Assembly (NCBI RefSeq): GCF_900323885.1
Contig: NZ_OOHJ01000030.1
Location: 310,001-374,000, forward strand
Length of the DNA stretch: 64,000 nucleotides
Source of the DNA: [Actinomadura] parvosata subsp. kistnae
Lineage (GTDB): Bacteria > Actinomycetota > Actinomycetes > Streptosporangiales > Streptosporangiaceae
Direction of reading: 5' to 3'
Numbering within the stretch: position 1 is the stretch's first letter; each line of letters opens with the position of its first letter. The position numbers were made by a program, and so were the translations under genes. The notes under the pieces were generated by a model that saw only the letters and a list, made by a program, of their open reading frames with translations, was not told the origin of the DNA and did not search any database. Below, in pieces: positions 17,824 through 25,894 of this stretch.

Positions 17824-18291
17824 TTGGACATCAATGCCGCCATGGGCGGTCTCCTCGATCACCTGGAACGGGTACGGGAGTCCTTCGAGGAGTTGCATCT
17901 GCTACTCGTCGATGGGGACAACCGAATCGTGGCCGCGGGTTGGGGCGTTCCAGTGCGGTGGAATGGGAACGTCGAAGACCTGCCCCCGACGCTGAAGGCG
18001 CGCTATCCGTTGACGCCGATGAGCCGGTTCATGACCCGGACACGACCGGACGGCGCTCCCTTAGACCCGTGGTTGCGGACCCACCACCGGATGGGTGCCT
18101 GGATGTCGTGCCCGGCGGAGCGCTCCATGGTCATGACGGGTTCCGCCGCGGATTGGGAGAAGTGGGCCGATATGTCGTTTCCCGAGTCCGGCTCCTACGT
18201 CGTGCCTGGCGCCCTCGTTCCGGTGATGATTGATCGACAGCATGACCGCGGAGAGTTGGTGGAATCGAACGTTTGGGTGCAGCGCCGCTGA
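17824..18291 (+). CDS. GNAT-like protein with an internal in-frame deletion
   Basis: The 155-residue ORF joins two parts of a larger actinobacterial GNAT-related family. The N-terminal strand region LLLVDGDNRIVAAGWGVPVR is followed directly by the C-terminal block PTLKARYPLTP, DPWLRTHHRMGA and AADWEKWADMSFPESGSYVV, then VPVMIDRQHDRGELVESNVW. In full-length relatives, about 230-240 residues as I remember them, the acetyl-CoA-binding core lies between these blocks. That core is missing here while the frame is kept. It may be expressed but should lack acetyltransferase activity. No strong ribosome binding site precedes ATG 17824. Confidence 0.5.
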   Translation: MDINAAMGGLLDHLERVRESFEELHLLLVDGDNRIVAAGWGVPVRWNGNVEDLPPTLKARYPLTPMSRFMTRTRPDGAPLDPWLRTHHRMGAWMSCPAERSMVMTGSAADWEKWADMSFPESGSYVVPGALVPVMIDRQHDRGELVESNVWVQRR

Positions 18292-18325
18292 ATTCTTTCG
18301 AGTAGTGGTCCCGACTCTCTTCTAG

Positions 18326-18472
18326 GAAGCCGCACTGCCCCTGCTCGCCCAGGCCCGTACTGCCCTGGCTGCAGCCGTCGCCGCCGACCGAGCGGCCGGC
18401 GCCACCTGGAACGAGATCGCCGCCGTACTGGATGTCAGCCCTGACACAGCCGCACGCCGCTGTCGCACCTGA
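18326..18472 (+). pseudogene. C-terminal fragment of a small helix-turn-helix protein
   Basis: A 48-codon open frame preceded directly by an in-frame TAG encodes ALAAAVAADRAAGATWNEIA followed by AVLDVSPDTAARR. This is the helix-turn-helix tail of a common small Streptomyces-type protein. There is no start codon, so it is a remnant. Confidence 0.45.
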
Positions 18473-18502
18473 CCACGGCGCTCAACCTCACCTCTGTTGG
18501 CG

Positions 18503-18829
18503 TCACGAATCATAAGGCCGGTCATCTCCATGGCGAGAACGACGGCGGTATCTATACGCCAGGGACTCGATCGTGAACGCAAGAAGAACGAGCATGACAC
18601 CCGGGACGAGCCAGTGCTCAACCCACTGAGCGACGACACCCCATCCCCATGCCTTGACGGCCAGGCTTTGCGGGTTGCCCGCGACGATGCCGACGATGTG
18701 CGTGAACACGATCCAGGCGGCGGCGACTGCCGTCAGCCAGCCGATCCAGGCGGGGGATCGATCCGCCCCGATAGCGTTGCCCCTGCGTACGTGTGCGCGC
18801 GTCGCGCTAAGTAAATTTCGATCTGCCAT
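18503..18829 (-). CDS. small membrane protein, 108 aa
   Basis: The product has two transmembrane segments, WIGWLTAVAAAWIVFTHIVG and WLVPGVMLVLLAFTIESLAY. The loop between them contains several tryptophans, and the tail is Arg-rich (RYRRRSRHGDDR). ATG 18829 lies just inside an AT-rich region with no clear Shine-Dalgarno, so the mRNA may be leaderless. The longer reading to 19234 runs into transposase debris. The family is not recognised. Confidence 0.5.
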   Translation of the reverse strand: MADRNLLSATRAHVRRGNAIGADRSPAWIGWLTAVAAAWIVFTHIVGIVAGNPQSLAVKAWGWGVVAQWVEHWLVPGVMLVLLAFTIESLAYRYRRRSRHGDDRPYDS

Positions 18830-18919
18830 GAGATCAATATGGCACCTCACCTTTCCGACAAAAAGGGCGGTCGGTGGCGGGTTCGCAGATAAGCTCCAAG
18901 CTTGTTCTTTAACCTCCGG

Positions 18920-19150
18920 ATTGTTGTAGGGCTGCGAGGGTGCGGCCGCGTTTGACGGTCTTGCCGACGTCGTAGCGTGGCGCGGGCCGTCGGTTGGGGA
19001 TGCCGGGCGGGCGTCCCGGGCCACGTCTGGAGGGTTTGGGCGCGCTGGCGGGTTGAGCGAGGTCGGTGGGCTCAGGCGCACATTCCGTGAGCCGTCGGTC
19101 AGGTAGATCACGGTTCGAGTGTTCTGGCCGGTAGCTGGCTTCTTGATCAG
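18920..19150 (-). pseudogene. transposase C-terminal remnant
   Basis: A minus-strand frame ends with GIPNRRPAPRYDVGKTVKRG followed by RTLAALQQSGG and a stop. This is a typical C-terminus of actinobacterial IS transposases (PAPRYDVGKT motif). The upstream catalytic part is absent. Confidence 0.45.
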
Positions 19151-19159
19151 CAGCATCGC

Positions 19160-19530
19160 CGTGTGTCGATCAAGGAGCTGCTGACTGTCTTCTTGTCTCA
19201 TCTGGCTCATGTGTGCGTTGGCCAGGTGTTTCATACTGGTGCGTCGGTGCGGATCAAGGCCAGGACCATGGCGATCGGGGCGGACTGTCCCAGCTGTGGG
19301 ACACCGTCACGGCGCGAGCACAGCCACTATGAGCGATGCCTGATGCGGCAGGCGCACCTTCGCCGAGCAAGTGCCGGGCCTGACCGTTGGCTATGGCCGT
19401 CGCAGCGTCGTGGCCGGCCAGGCGCTGCGGGGAATTGCGTTGGCGCTGGGCGGCCGTGCCGGTGCGCGCCTGGCCGCACGTCTGGCCGTGGCGGTCAGCC
19501 GGATGACGCTGATCCGGCTGATCCGCGCTG
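19160..19530 (+). pseudogene. ISL3 family transposase N-terminal remnant
   Basis: ELLTVFLSHLAHVCVGQVFH, then ARTMAIGADCPSCGTPSRRE, is the N-terminal zinc-binding region of ISL3 transposases. A shift of frame then gives GQALRGIALALGGRAGARLA followed by AVSRMTLIRLIRAA, the helix-turn-helix part. The sequence stops there and passes into a hemerythrin-domain remnant. Confidence 0.6.
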
Positions 19531-19536
19531 CTTCTG

Positions 19537-20040
19537 GTGATCGGCGTGACCAACCTGTTCAACCGGCTCAATGCCGCCATCGAGGAGCCCGCCGGCACCA
19601 GCTGGGGCTGGTCCGGCCTGGGCGAGCTGAACATGACGGCGATGTACGGCAGGCACGAGGCGCTGCGCCGCGAAGTGACCGCGTTGGCGCGCCTGACCGT
19701 CCAGGCCAGCCGCGATGCCCGCCACGTGCTGCGCTGGCGGCGGTTCAAGCACTTCGCTCCGATGCCACTTCGCGGCCGAGGACGAGGCGCTGTGGCCGCC
19801 GCTGCGCCGGGCTCTGGCCCGCCGGCCGGGGATCCTGACGCTGCTGAAGGGGTTGAAGGCCGAGCACGGCCGTCCTCGACGAGCTCATCGACGCCATCGA
19901 CGAGGCACCGGCCCGCCGATGCCGGGCCTGGTCGGCTCGGCGGCCTCACTGATGCGCTGATCACGAGCCTGACGGGGCACCTCAGGCATGAGGAGAGAGC
20001 GCTTCTCCCGCTGGTCCACCAGGCACTCACCCCATCCCCA
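19537..20040 (+). pseudogene. hemerythrin-domain protein, frameshifted
   Basis: Successive frames give MTAMYGRHEALRREVTALAR, then LRCHFAAEDEALWPPLRRAL with LTLLKGLKAEH, then TGHLRHEERALLPLVHQALT. Together they form the H-HxxxE-HxxxD/E pattern of a hemerythrin-like four-helix protein. Frameshifts near 19755, 19870 and 19945 break it. Confidence 0.6.
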
Positions 20041-20083
20041 TGGGCGTACTTCACCCACCTCGACACCCACAGGAGCACTCCGC

Positions 20084-20362
20084 CATGAGCACCATCGCGC
20101 TGACACCGGCACCAGGGGCATCGGCCTGGCAGCCGCCCAGCTGCTGGCCAGGTGAGGCGTGACGGCGATCGTCGGCGCGCGTGACGAGGCCGCCGGGACG
20201 GCTCGTCCTACCGTACGTGCACCTCGACATCACCGACCCGGCCAGCGTCCGGGAGGTGGCCGAGCGGATCGGGCAGGACGACGGAAAACTCGACATCCTG
20301 GTCGACAACGCCGGCTCACCGCTGGAGGAGATCCGCGGCAGCCCGTCCGACAGCCGCGCCCC
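20084..20362 (+). pseudogene. short-chain dehydrogenase N-terminal remnant
   Basis: TRGIGLAAAQLLA appears in one frame and VHLDITDPASVREVAERIGQ with LDILVDNAGS in another. These are the cofactor-binding and NAG motifs of an SDR. The gene is frameshifted and ends just before leader element C. Confidence 0.55.
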
Positions 20363-20416
20363 ACCAGGGGTCAGGGCGGACCGCCTGGTTCGGACGGTTC
20401 TTGATAGGTTGTCAGA

Positions 20417-20475
20417 GGTGTGCCGGGAAGTCTGGTCGGCGAGTTCCTGTCGTCGTTCCCGAGCGAGGCTTCCCG
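20417..20475 (+). promoter_or_regulatory. cation-gene leader element, copy C (CBS-ArsB/NhaD)
   Basis: The 24-nt core is at 20417-20440. TAGGTT at 20406-20411 is a plausible -10. Downstream, CTGTCGTCG is the weaker counterpart of the competing stem, and GGCTTCCCG directly before ATG 20476 can pair with CGGGAAG in the loop, which could hide the start codon. Confidence 0.75.
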
Positions 20476-20919
20476 ATGCGTGCGCGCGACCTGATCACCG
20501 ACCTGCCGGCCGTCACCCCGGACACGTCCATCGCGGCGGCGGCCCGCCTGCTGGCCCAGCAACGGCTGCCCGGTCTGATCGTGGTCGACGAGCGCGGAAG
20601 ACCCGTGAGCGTGCTGCCCGGCACGCAGGTGCTGCGCCTGGCGGTGCCGGACTACTGCCAGGAGGATCCGGCGCTGGCGCGGGTGGTGGACGAGGAGCAC
20701 GCCGACAGGTTCCTGCGCTCGGTTGCCGACCGGACGGTCCGTGACGCGCTGCCGCCACGGCCGCGCGAGCTTCCCCTCACCGATCCCGATGCCACGCTGC
20801 TGGAGATGGCGGCGTTGATGGCCCGCACGCGCAGCCCGCTGGTGGCGGTGGTGGACGACGGAGTGCTCATCGGCGCCGTGACGCTGCAGGCGCTGCTGGA
20901 GCGGGCGGTGCCGGCGTGA
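20476..20919 (+). CDS. CBS domain protein
   Basis: The 147-residue protein consists of two CBS repeats (about 8-55 and 95-143), with RARDLITDLPAVTPDTSIAA opening the first and a similar RTVRDALPPRPRELPLTDPD opening the second. Paired CBS domains bind adenine nucleotides and often gate ion transporters. ATG 20476 lies 35 nt after the leader element. Its stop overlaps the GTG start of the transporter gene, so it is probably a regulatory subunit or partner of that transporter. Confidence 0.8.
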   Translation: MRARDLITDLPAVTPDTSIAAAARLLAQQRLPGLIVVDERGRPVSVLPGTQVLRLAVPDYCQEDPALARVVDEEHADRFLRSVADRTVRDALPPRPRELPLTDPDATLLEMAALMARTRSPLVAVVDDGVLIGAVTLQALLERAVPA

Positions 20920-22205
20920 CGGTGCTCGCCTGGGTGACGGTGGCGGTCTTCCTGCTCGCGTACGCGCTGATCGCCAGCGAGAAGGTGCACCGGGTCGCGG
21001 CGGCGCTCGGCGGGGCCGGGATCATGCTGCTGATCCACGCCACCGACGCCGGCGCCGCGTTCTTCTCCGAACAGACCGGCATCGACTGGAACGTCATCTT
21101 CCTGCTGCTCGGCATGATGGTCATCGTCGGCGTGCTGAAACAGACCGGCGTGTTCGAGTACCTGGCCATCTGGGCGGCCAAACGGGCGCGCGGCCGGCCG
21201 TACCGGCTGATGGTGCTGCTGGTCGTGATCACCGCGCTGGCGTCGGCGCTGCTGGACAACGTGACCACCGTGCTGCTGATCGCGCCGGTGACGTTCCTGG
21301 TGTGCGAACGGCTGGCGCTGCCGGCGGCGCCGTACCTGATCGCCGAGGCGATGGCCTCCAACATCGGCGGCGCTTCCACCCTGGTCGGCGACCCGCCGAA
21401 CATCATCATCGCCAGCCGGGGCGGGCTGAGCTTCAACGACTTCCTCGTGCACATGGCGCCGATGGTGCTCGTGCTGATGATCGTGTTCATCGGCCTGTGC
21501 CGGCTGCTGTTTCGCAGGTTCTTCGTCTACGACCCGGAGCGGGCGGCGGAGGTCATGGCGCTGAACGAGCGCGAGGCCATCGCCGACCGGCGGCTGCTGT
21601 GGCAGTCGCTGGCCGTGCTGGCGCTGGTCATGGCCGCGTTCGTGCTGCACCCGGTGCTGCACTACGAGCCGTCGGTGGTGGCCGTGCTGGGCGCCGGGGT
21701 GCTGGTGGCCGCGACCCGGGTCACCGCCGAGGAGGCCATCCACGAGGTCGAGTGGCCGACGCTGGTGTTCTTCGCCGGGCTGTTCGTCATGGTCGGGTCA
21801 CTGGTGGAGACCGGAGTGATCCCGCAGCTGTCGAAGGCGGCGGCCGAGGCCACCCAGGGACAGCTCGGTTTGGCCACGATGCTGCTGCTGGGGGCGTCGG
21901 GCGGGCTGTCGGCGATCGTGGACAACATCCCGTACGTGGCCACCATGAGCCCCATCGTGGCCGACCTCGTCCAGGCCAACGGCGGCAACGGGCCGGCGCA
22001 GGTGCTGTGGTGGGCGCTGGCCTTCGGCGCCGACCTCGGCGGCAACGCCACCGCCGTCGGCGCGGCGGCCAACGTGGTCGTGCTCGGCATCGCCGCCCGC
22101 AACGGCACCCCGATCAGCTTCTGGCAGTTCACCAAGTACGGCCTGGTCGTGACCGTGGTCACGATCGCCTTGTGCGTGCCGTACCTGTGGCTGCGCTACC
22201 TGTGA
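20916..22205 (+). CDS. ArsB/NhaD-type ion transporter (SLC13/CitMHS superfamily)
   Basis: The 429-residue protein has about eleven transmembrane segments. Family signatures are ALLDNVTTVLLIAPV, EAMASNIGGASTLVGDPPN and, in the second half, LSAIVDNIPYVATMSPIV with ADLGGNATAVGAAANVV. These paired re-entrant motifs are typical of ArsB, NhaD and the P protein. Candidate substrates are Na+ (antiport with H+) or an oxyanion. No arsenic regulator or reductase is nearby, and the leader element shared with nhaA favours Na+/H+ antiport. GTG 20916 overlaps the CBS gene stop. Confidence 0.85.
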   Translation: MTVLAWVTVAVFLLAYALIASEKVHRVAAALGGAGIMLLIHATDAGAAFFSEQTGIDWNVIFLLLGMMVIVGVLKQTGVFEYLAIWAAKRARGRPYRLMVLLVVITALASALLDNVTTVLLIAPVTFLVCERLALPAAPYLIAEAMASNIGGASTLVGDPPNIIIASRGGLSFNDFLVHMAPMVLVLMIVFIGLCRLLFRRFFVYDPERAAEVMALNEREAIADRRLLWQSLAVLALVMAAFVLHPVLHYEPSVVAVLGAGVLVAATRVTAEEAIHEVEWPTLVFFAGLFVMVGSLVETGVIPQLSKAAAEATQGQLGLATMLLLGASGGLSAIVDNIPYVATMSPIVADLVQANGGNGPAQVLWWALAFGADLGGNATAVGAAANVVVLGIAARNGTPISFWQFTKYGLVVTVVTIALCVPYLWLRYL

Positions 22206-22244
22206 CCCCGGCGCCGATACGGCTGTGCGGCTCGCCACTGAAGG

Positions 22245-22340
22245 AGCGTGAGATCGTTGACCGGCATCGAGCAGCACGGCGAGATCTTGCGCCGCATCGG
22301 CGTCCGGCATGTCGTCTTCCCTGGATGGGCGGCATCGTCA
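22245..22340 (+). pseudogene. trkA fragment
   Basis: A plus-strand frame here reads EQHGEILRRIGVRHVVFP, which matches the NAD-binding region of the K+ uptake regulator TrkA. Nothing else of trkA remains. It lies 1.9 kb from trkH, so this looks like the scar of a deleted partner gene. Confidence 0.45.
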
Positions 22341-22403
22341 CTCGCCGCACCTTGCGCCGTCCCGCCCTTAACCCGTACACGTGAAACCGGTAAAGTCACC
22401 AGC

Positions 22404-22459
22404 GGTGTGCCGGGAAGTCTGGTCGGCGAGGTACTGTCGCCGACCCGGAAGCCCTCTCG
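22404..22459 (+). promoter_or_regulatory. cation-gene leader element, copy D (STAS gene)
   Basis: The core is at 22404-22427. GGTCGGCGA (22421-22429) pairs perfectly over 9 bp with TCGCCGACC (22437-22445). This would open the GCCG/CGGC stem. ATG 22460 follows after CGGAAG. Confidence 0.75.
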
Positions 22460-22822
22460 ATGCTCCACTCCCAGCCCCCGGATCCTGACCCCGACGACTT
22501 CTCTGTCAGGATCCGCATTCGCGGCGATGTCCTGCTGATCGAGTTGAGAGGCCCTCTTACCGGCCCATCCGTCGACATGCTCCAGATGTACGTGCTCAGT
22601 ACGCTGGCCACGCACATCCCGCCCAAGGCGATCATGGACATCGGCGGCGTGACCCTGGTGGACGAGGCCGGTCTCGGCGTTCTGCGGGCGGCCAGCGGAC
22701 AGGCGCGCGACGCAGGCGGGCGGATGGTCATCGCGAACGGCCGCCGCGTGCTCGGCATGGCAGCCGATGGATTCGATCACGCACCGACGATCAGTGACGC
22801 CATCTCCCGCCTGGACGCCTGA
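22460..22822 (+). CDS. STAS domain protein (anti-sigma factor antagonist type)
   Basis: The 120-residue protein is a single STAS domain: FSVRIRIRGDVLLIELRGPL, KAIMDIGGVTLVDEAGLGVL, then AGGRMVIANGRR. In SpoIIAA-type antagonists the phosphorylated Ser lies in D-S-S-G; here the motif is D68-E69-A70-G71, so the acceptor is replaced by Glu. It may therefore be fixed in a phospho-mimic or unregulated state. No anti-sigma kinase is adjacent. The leader element links it to the cation genes, perhaps through an osmotic stress sigma factor (inference). Confidence 0.8.
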   Translation: MLHSQPPDPDPDDFSVRIRIRGDVLLIELRGPLTGPSVDMLQMYVLSTLATHIPPKAIMDIGGVTLVDEAGLGVLRAASGQARDAGGRMVIANGRRVLGMAADGFDHAPTISDAISRLDA

Positions 22823-22908
22823 GACGGAGCCGCAAGCCCCTGGCACACTGGAGGCGCGGGCGCGCGGCATGCTCAGCGCGTCTGCCCGGGGTAGGGCTGT
22901 GCTTCGTC

Positions 22909-24258
22909 TCAGCCGACGATGACCCGTTCCTCGGGCAGCTGGTAGCGGCGGGTGCGGTCCTTCAGCGCCAGGGCCGAGCCCAGGGTGAGCGGGCCGATCC
23001 TGCCGATGAACATGAGCAGCACCAGCAGCACCTGCCCGGCCGGCGTGGTGTCGGCGGTGATGCCGGTCGACAGGCCGACCGTGCCGAATGCCGAGACGAC
23101 CTCGAACAGCGCCTGGTCCAGGCGGTGCGGGGTCAGGGCCATCAGCAGGTAGGTGGACAGCGCGACCAGGGCCACGCTGATCAAGGTGATCGAAACGGCC
23201 TGGCGCTGTGCCGTCTCCGGCAGGCGGCGATGGCCGATGTTGACCTCGTGCTCACCGCGCATCTCCGACCAGATGACGAAGACCAGCATGCCCAGCGTGG
23301 TGACCTTGATGCCGCCCGCCGTGCCGGCGCTGCCGCCGCCGATGAACATCAGCAGGTCGGTGGCCAGCCAGCTGGTGGGGTACATGCCGGCGATGTCGAT
23401 GCTGTTGAAGCCCGCCGTGCGCGGCATGACGGCGGTGAAGAACGCGGCCAGCAGCTTGCCCGGGTCGTCGAGCGGGCCGAGCGTCCTCGGGTTGTGCCAT
23501 TCGGTGATCAGGAAGGCCAGGGTGCCGACGACAAGCAGGACCGCGGTGACCGTGACGGTGATCCTGGTCAGCACCGACCAGCGGCGGGGCCGCCGCCAGG
23601 TGCGCAGCAGCTCGAACACCACCGGGAAGCCGAGCCCGCCGGCGATCACCGCGGCGGCGACGGTCAGGCAGATCCACGGATCGGTGACGAAGCGCATCAG
23701 GCTGTCGGACCAGAGGGCGAAGCCCGCGTTGTTGAAGGCGGAGATCGCGTGGAAGGTGCCCAGGTAGAGCGCGCGGCCGAACGGCTCGTCATAGCCGAAC
23801 AGGAACCGGCCGGTCAGGGCCAGCGCCGCGATGGCCTCACTGGCCAGGCTGAAGACGACCACGCGCCGGACCACGTGCCGCACGTCGGTCATGCTCGAGG
23901 CCCTGGTCTCGGCCTGGGCGAACAGCTTGGCACGCAGGCCCAGCCGGCCCGCCACCAGGAGCGTGAACAGCGTGGCCAGGGTCATGATGCCCAGCCCGCC
24001 GATCTGGATCAGCCCAGCGATCACCAGCTCGCCGAACAGCGACCAGTGCGACTCGGTGTCCACCACCGCCAGCCCGGTCACGCACACCGCGGACGTCGCG
24101 GTGAACAAGGCCGTGAGCCAGCCCGCCGACTGCCCCGACTGGGTGGAGATCGGCAGCGCGAGCAGGGCCGCGCCGAGCAGGACAGCCGCTCCGAATCCGG
24201 TGACGATCACCTGAGCCGGGTGCTGGAAGGGAGCGAGAACCGCCCGGGACCGTCTCAT
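22909..24258 (-). CDS. trkH: TrkH/KtrB family K+ transporter
   Basis: The 449-residue channel-like K+ uptake subunit has four repeated pore motifs, including TSAVCVTGLAVVDTESHW, ISAFNNAGFALWSDSL, GSAGTAGGIKVTTLGM and AFGTVGLSTGI. It normally works with a TrkA/KtrA NAD-binding subunit; only a trkA scar is seen here, so the partner must be encoded elsewhere or the transporter is unregulated. I chose ATG 24258, which overlaps the stop of a seven-codon leader ORF. ATG 24303 is an alternative but lies inside the second stem of the leader element. Confidence 0.9.
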   Translation of the reverse strand: MRRSRAVLAPFQHPAQVIVTGFGAAVLLGAALLALPISTQSGQSAGWLTALFTATSAVCVTGLAVVDTESHWSLFGELVIAGLIQIGGLGIMTLATLFTLLVAGRLGLRAKLFAQAETRASSMTDVRHVVRRVVVFSLASEAIAALALTGRFLFGYDEPFGRALYLGTFHAISAFNNAGFALWSDSLMRFVTDPWICLTVAAAVIAGGLGFPVVFELLRTWRRPRRWSVLTRITVTVTAVLLVVGTLAFLITEWHNPRTLGPLDDPGKLLAAFFTAVMPRTAGFNSIDIAGMYPTSWLATDLLMFIGGGSAGTAGGIKVTTLGMLVFVIWSEMRGEHEVNIGHRRLPETAQRQAVSITLISVALVALSTYLLMALTPHRLDQALFEVVSAFGTVGLSTGITADTTPAGQVLLVLLMFIGRIGPLTLGSALALKDRTRRYQLPEERVIVG

Positions 24259-24278
24259 GTCAACACCGTCAAGAGCAT
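24255..24278 (-). CDS. leader ORF MLLTVLT before trkH
   Basis: ATG 24278 follows GGAGG by 11 nt and opens seven codons (MLLTVLT). The TGA overlaps the trkH start as ATGA. A GGAGG serves this ORF but none serves trkH directly, which suggests trkH is translated by coupling. Too short for homology; confidence rests on the signal layout and the parallel case at 33901-33927. Confidence 0.45.
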   Translation of the reverse strand: MLLTVLT

Positions 24279-24340
24279 GTGCCCCGCAACCTCCGGTCGG
24301 CATGGCGGACGAACCTGCCGACCAGACTTCCCGGCGCACC
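24259..24340 (-). promoter_or_regulatory. cation-gene leader element, copy E (trkH)
   Basis: The core runs from 24340 down to 24317 on the minus strand, preceded by TAGGGC as a possible -10. GGTCGGCA pairs perfectly over 8 bp with the downstream TGCCGACC, the clearest second stem with copy D. GGAGG follows that stem immediately. Confidence 0.75.
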
Positions 24341-24404
24341 GCGCCCTACGGTAACAGGAACGAGATGGGCTGGGCCCTGGACCCTCCGGCGATCCGCGCG
24401 CTAA

Positions 24405-24433
24405 ATTATTTACGATACAGTTCCGTAAATAAT
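24405..24433. promoter_or_regulatory. perfect inverted repeat, TetR operator
   Basis: ATTATTTACG and CGTAAATAAT form a perfect 10-bp inverted repeat around ATACAGTTC. It ends 12 bp before the monooxygenase ATG, where a repressor would block transcription. The TetR encoded at 25891 is the natural candidate to bind it. Confidence 0.6.
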
Positions 24434-24445
24434 CTGAAGGATGCC

Positions 24446-25894
24446 ATGGAAGCCGACGTTCTCATCGCCGGAGCCGGGCCGGTGGGCCTCGCCCTGGCAT
24501 GCGCTCTCCTGCAGCACGGCGTCTCGGTACGGGTGATCGACAAGGCGCCCGGCCCGGCCACCACGTCCCGGGCGAACTTCGTGCACGCGCGCGGCTCCGA
24601 GGTCCTCGACCGGCTGGACGCGCTCACCGGCCTGCCCGAGGAGTCGGTCCGGGCGATGACCATCACCACCTACGCCGGCGACCGCCCGATGATGCGCATC
24701 CGCTTCGGCGACCCCGGCCTGCACACCGCCGCTCCCCCGATGGTCATCTCCCAGGCCCGCGTCGAGGCGCGGCTGCGCGAGCGGCTGGCCGAGCTGGGCG
24801 GCCGGCCGGAATGGGGCCGCGCCCTGGTGGCCGCCGACCAGGACGCCGACGGCGTCACCGCCGTGCTGAGCGACGGCCGTACCGTGCGCTCGCACTGGCT
24901 CGTCGGCTGCGACGGGACCGGCAGCACCGTCCGCAAGCTGGCCGGCATCGGCTTTCCCGGCGTCAAGGTCAGCGAACGTTTCCTGCTGGTCGACGCCGCC
25001 CTCGACACCACCCTCGACCGCTCCGGCACCAGCGGCTGGGTGCACCCCGACGGCATGCTGGGCGCCATGCCGATGCCCGGCGGGCAGTGGCGGCTGCTCG
25101 CCTACGACCCCGCCTTCACCGACGACAAGCCGGGCGAGGAGCAGATCGTCGAGCGGATGCGCCGCATCCTGCCCGAACGCTCCGGCGGCCTCGGCGGCCG
25201 GCTGCTGGAGACGTCCTGGGCGTCGCTGTTCAGCGTGCACCGCCGCCTGGCCGACACCTATCGGCAGGGCCGGATCCTGGTGGCCGGCGACGCCGCGCAC
25301 GCGCACGCCCCGTTCGGCGGGCAGGGCATGCTCACCGGCCTCGGCGACGCCGAGAACCTCGCCTGGAAACTCGCCCTCCTCGCGCACGGCCGGGCGGGCG
25401 AGCAACTGCTGGACACCTACGAGGCCGAGCGGCGCCCGCTGGCCACCCAGGTCCTGCGCGGCAGCACCGCCGCCACCAAAGTCAACATCGCCGCCGGGCC
25501 CGCCGGCCGGTTCCTGCGCGACCGCGTCATGGTGCCGGTGTTCAACCTGCCCGTGCTGCAGCGCTGGGCCACGTACACGACCTCCCAGTTGTGGGTCAGC
25601 TACCGGCGCGGCCCGCTCGGCGGACGCGGCCGCCGCCCGCGCCCCGGCGACCGCATCCCCGACCTGGCCTGCGAGCGCCCCGACGGCACCCGCACCCGCC
25701 TGCACGCCGAACTGCGCGGCCGATGGGCGGTCCTCGGCGACCGCGACCTGTTCGAGACCGCCCGCCGCCGGCTCGGCGAGCACGTTGTGCACCTGCGCCC
25801 GGCCGATGCGCTGCCCGCTATGCTCGTACGCCCGGACGCCCACCTGGCCTGCACGGGCGACCCCACCCGCTGGCTGGACGGAGCCCTCGCTTGA
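24446..25894 (+). CDS. FAD-dependent aromatic hydroxylase (RdmE/PgaE-like)
   Basis: The 482-residue protein has the FAD motif VLIAGAGPVGLALACALL, an SRANFVHARGSEVLDRL segment, the DG motif LVGCDGTGSTVRK, and the GD motif RILVAGDAAHAHAPFGGQGM. After it comes a C-terminal thioredoxin-like extension (about 390-482). Domain order and length match polyketide or phenol hydroxylases such as RdmE, PgaE and MhpA. ATG 24446 follows GAAGG. Its stop overlaps the TTG start of the tetR gene. Regulation through the palindrome upstream is likely. Confidence 0.87.
   Translation: MEADVLIAGAGPVGLALACALLQHGVSVRVIDKAPGPATTSRANFVHARGSEVLDRLDALTGLPEESVRAMTITTYAGDRPMMRIRFGDPGLHTAAPPMVISQARVEARLRERLAELGGRPEWGRALVAADQDADGVTAVLSDGRTVRSHWLVGCDGTGSTVRKLAGIGFPGVKVSERFLLVDAALDTTLDRSGTSGWVHPDGMLGAMPMPGGQWRLLAYDPAFTDDKPGEEQIVERMRRILPERSGGLGGRLLETSWASLFSVHRRLADTYRQGRILVAGDAAHAHAPFGGQGMLTGLGDAENLAWKLALLAHGRAGEQLLDTYEAERRPLATQVLRGSTAATKVNIAAGPAGRFLRDRVMVPVFNLPVLQRWATYTTSQLWVSYRRGPLGGRGRRPRPGDRIPDLACERPDGTRTRLHAELRGRWAVLGDRDLFETARRRLGEHVVHLRPADALPAMLVRPDAHLACTGDPTRWLDGALA

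Noticed and set aside
22820..22911. TGAGACG/CGTCTCA inverted repeat between the STAS and trkH stops as a bidirectional terminator
   Set aside because: The loop would be about 78 nt and each arm is mostly the stop codon of a gene, so this is likely coincidence.
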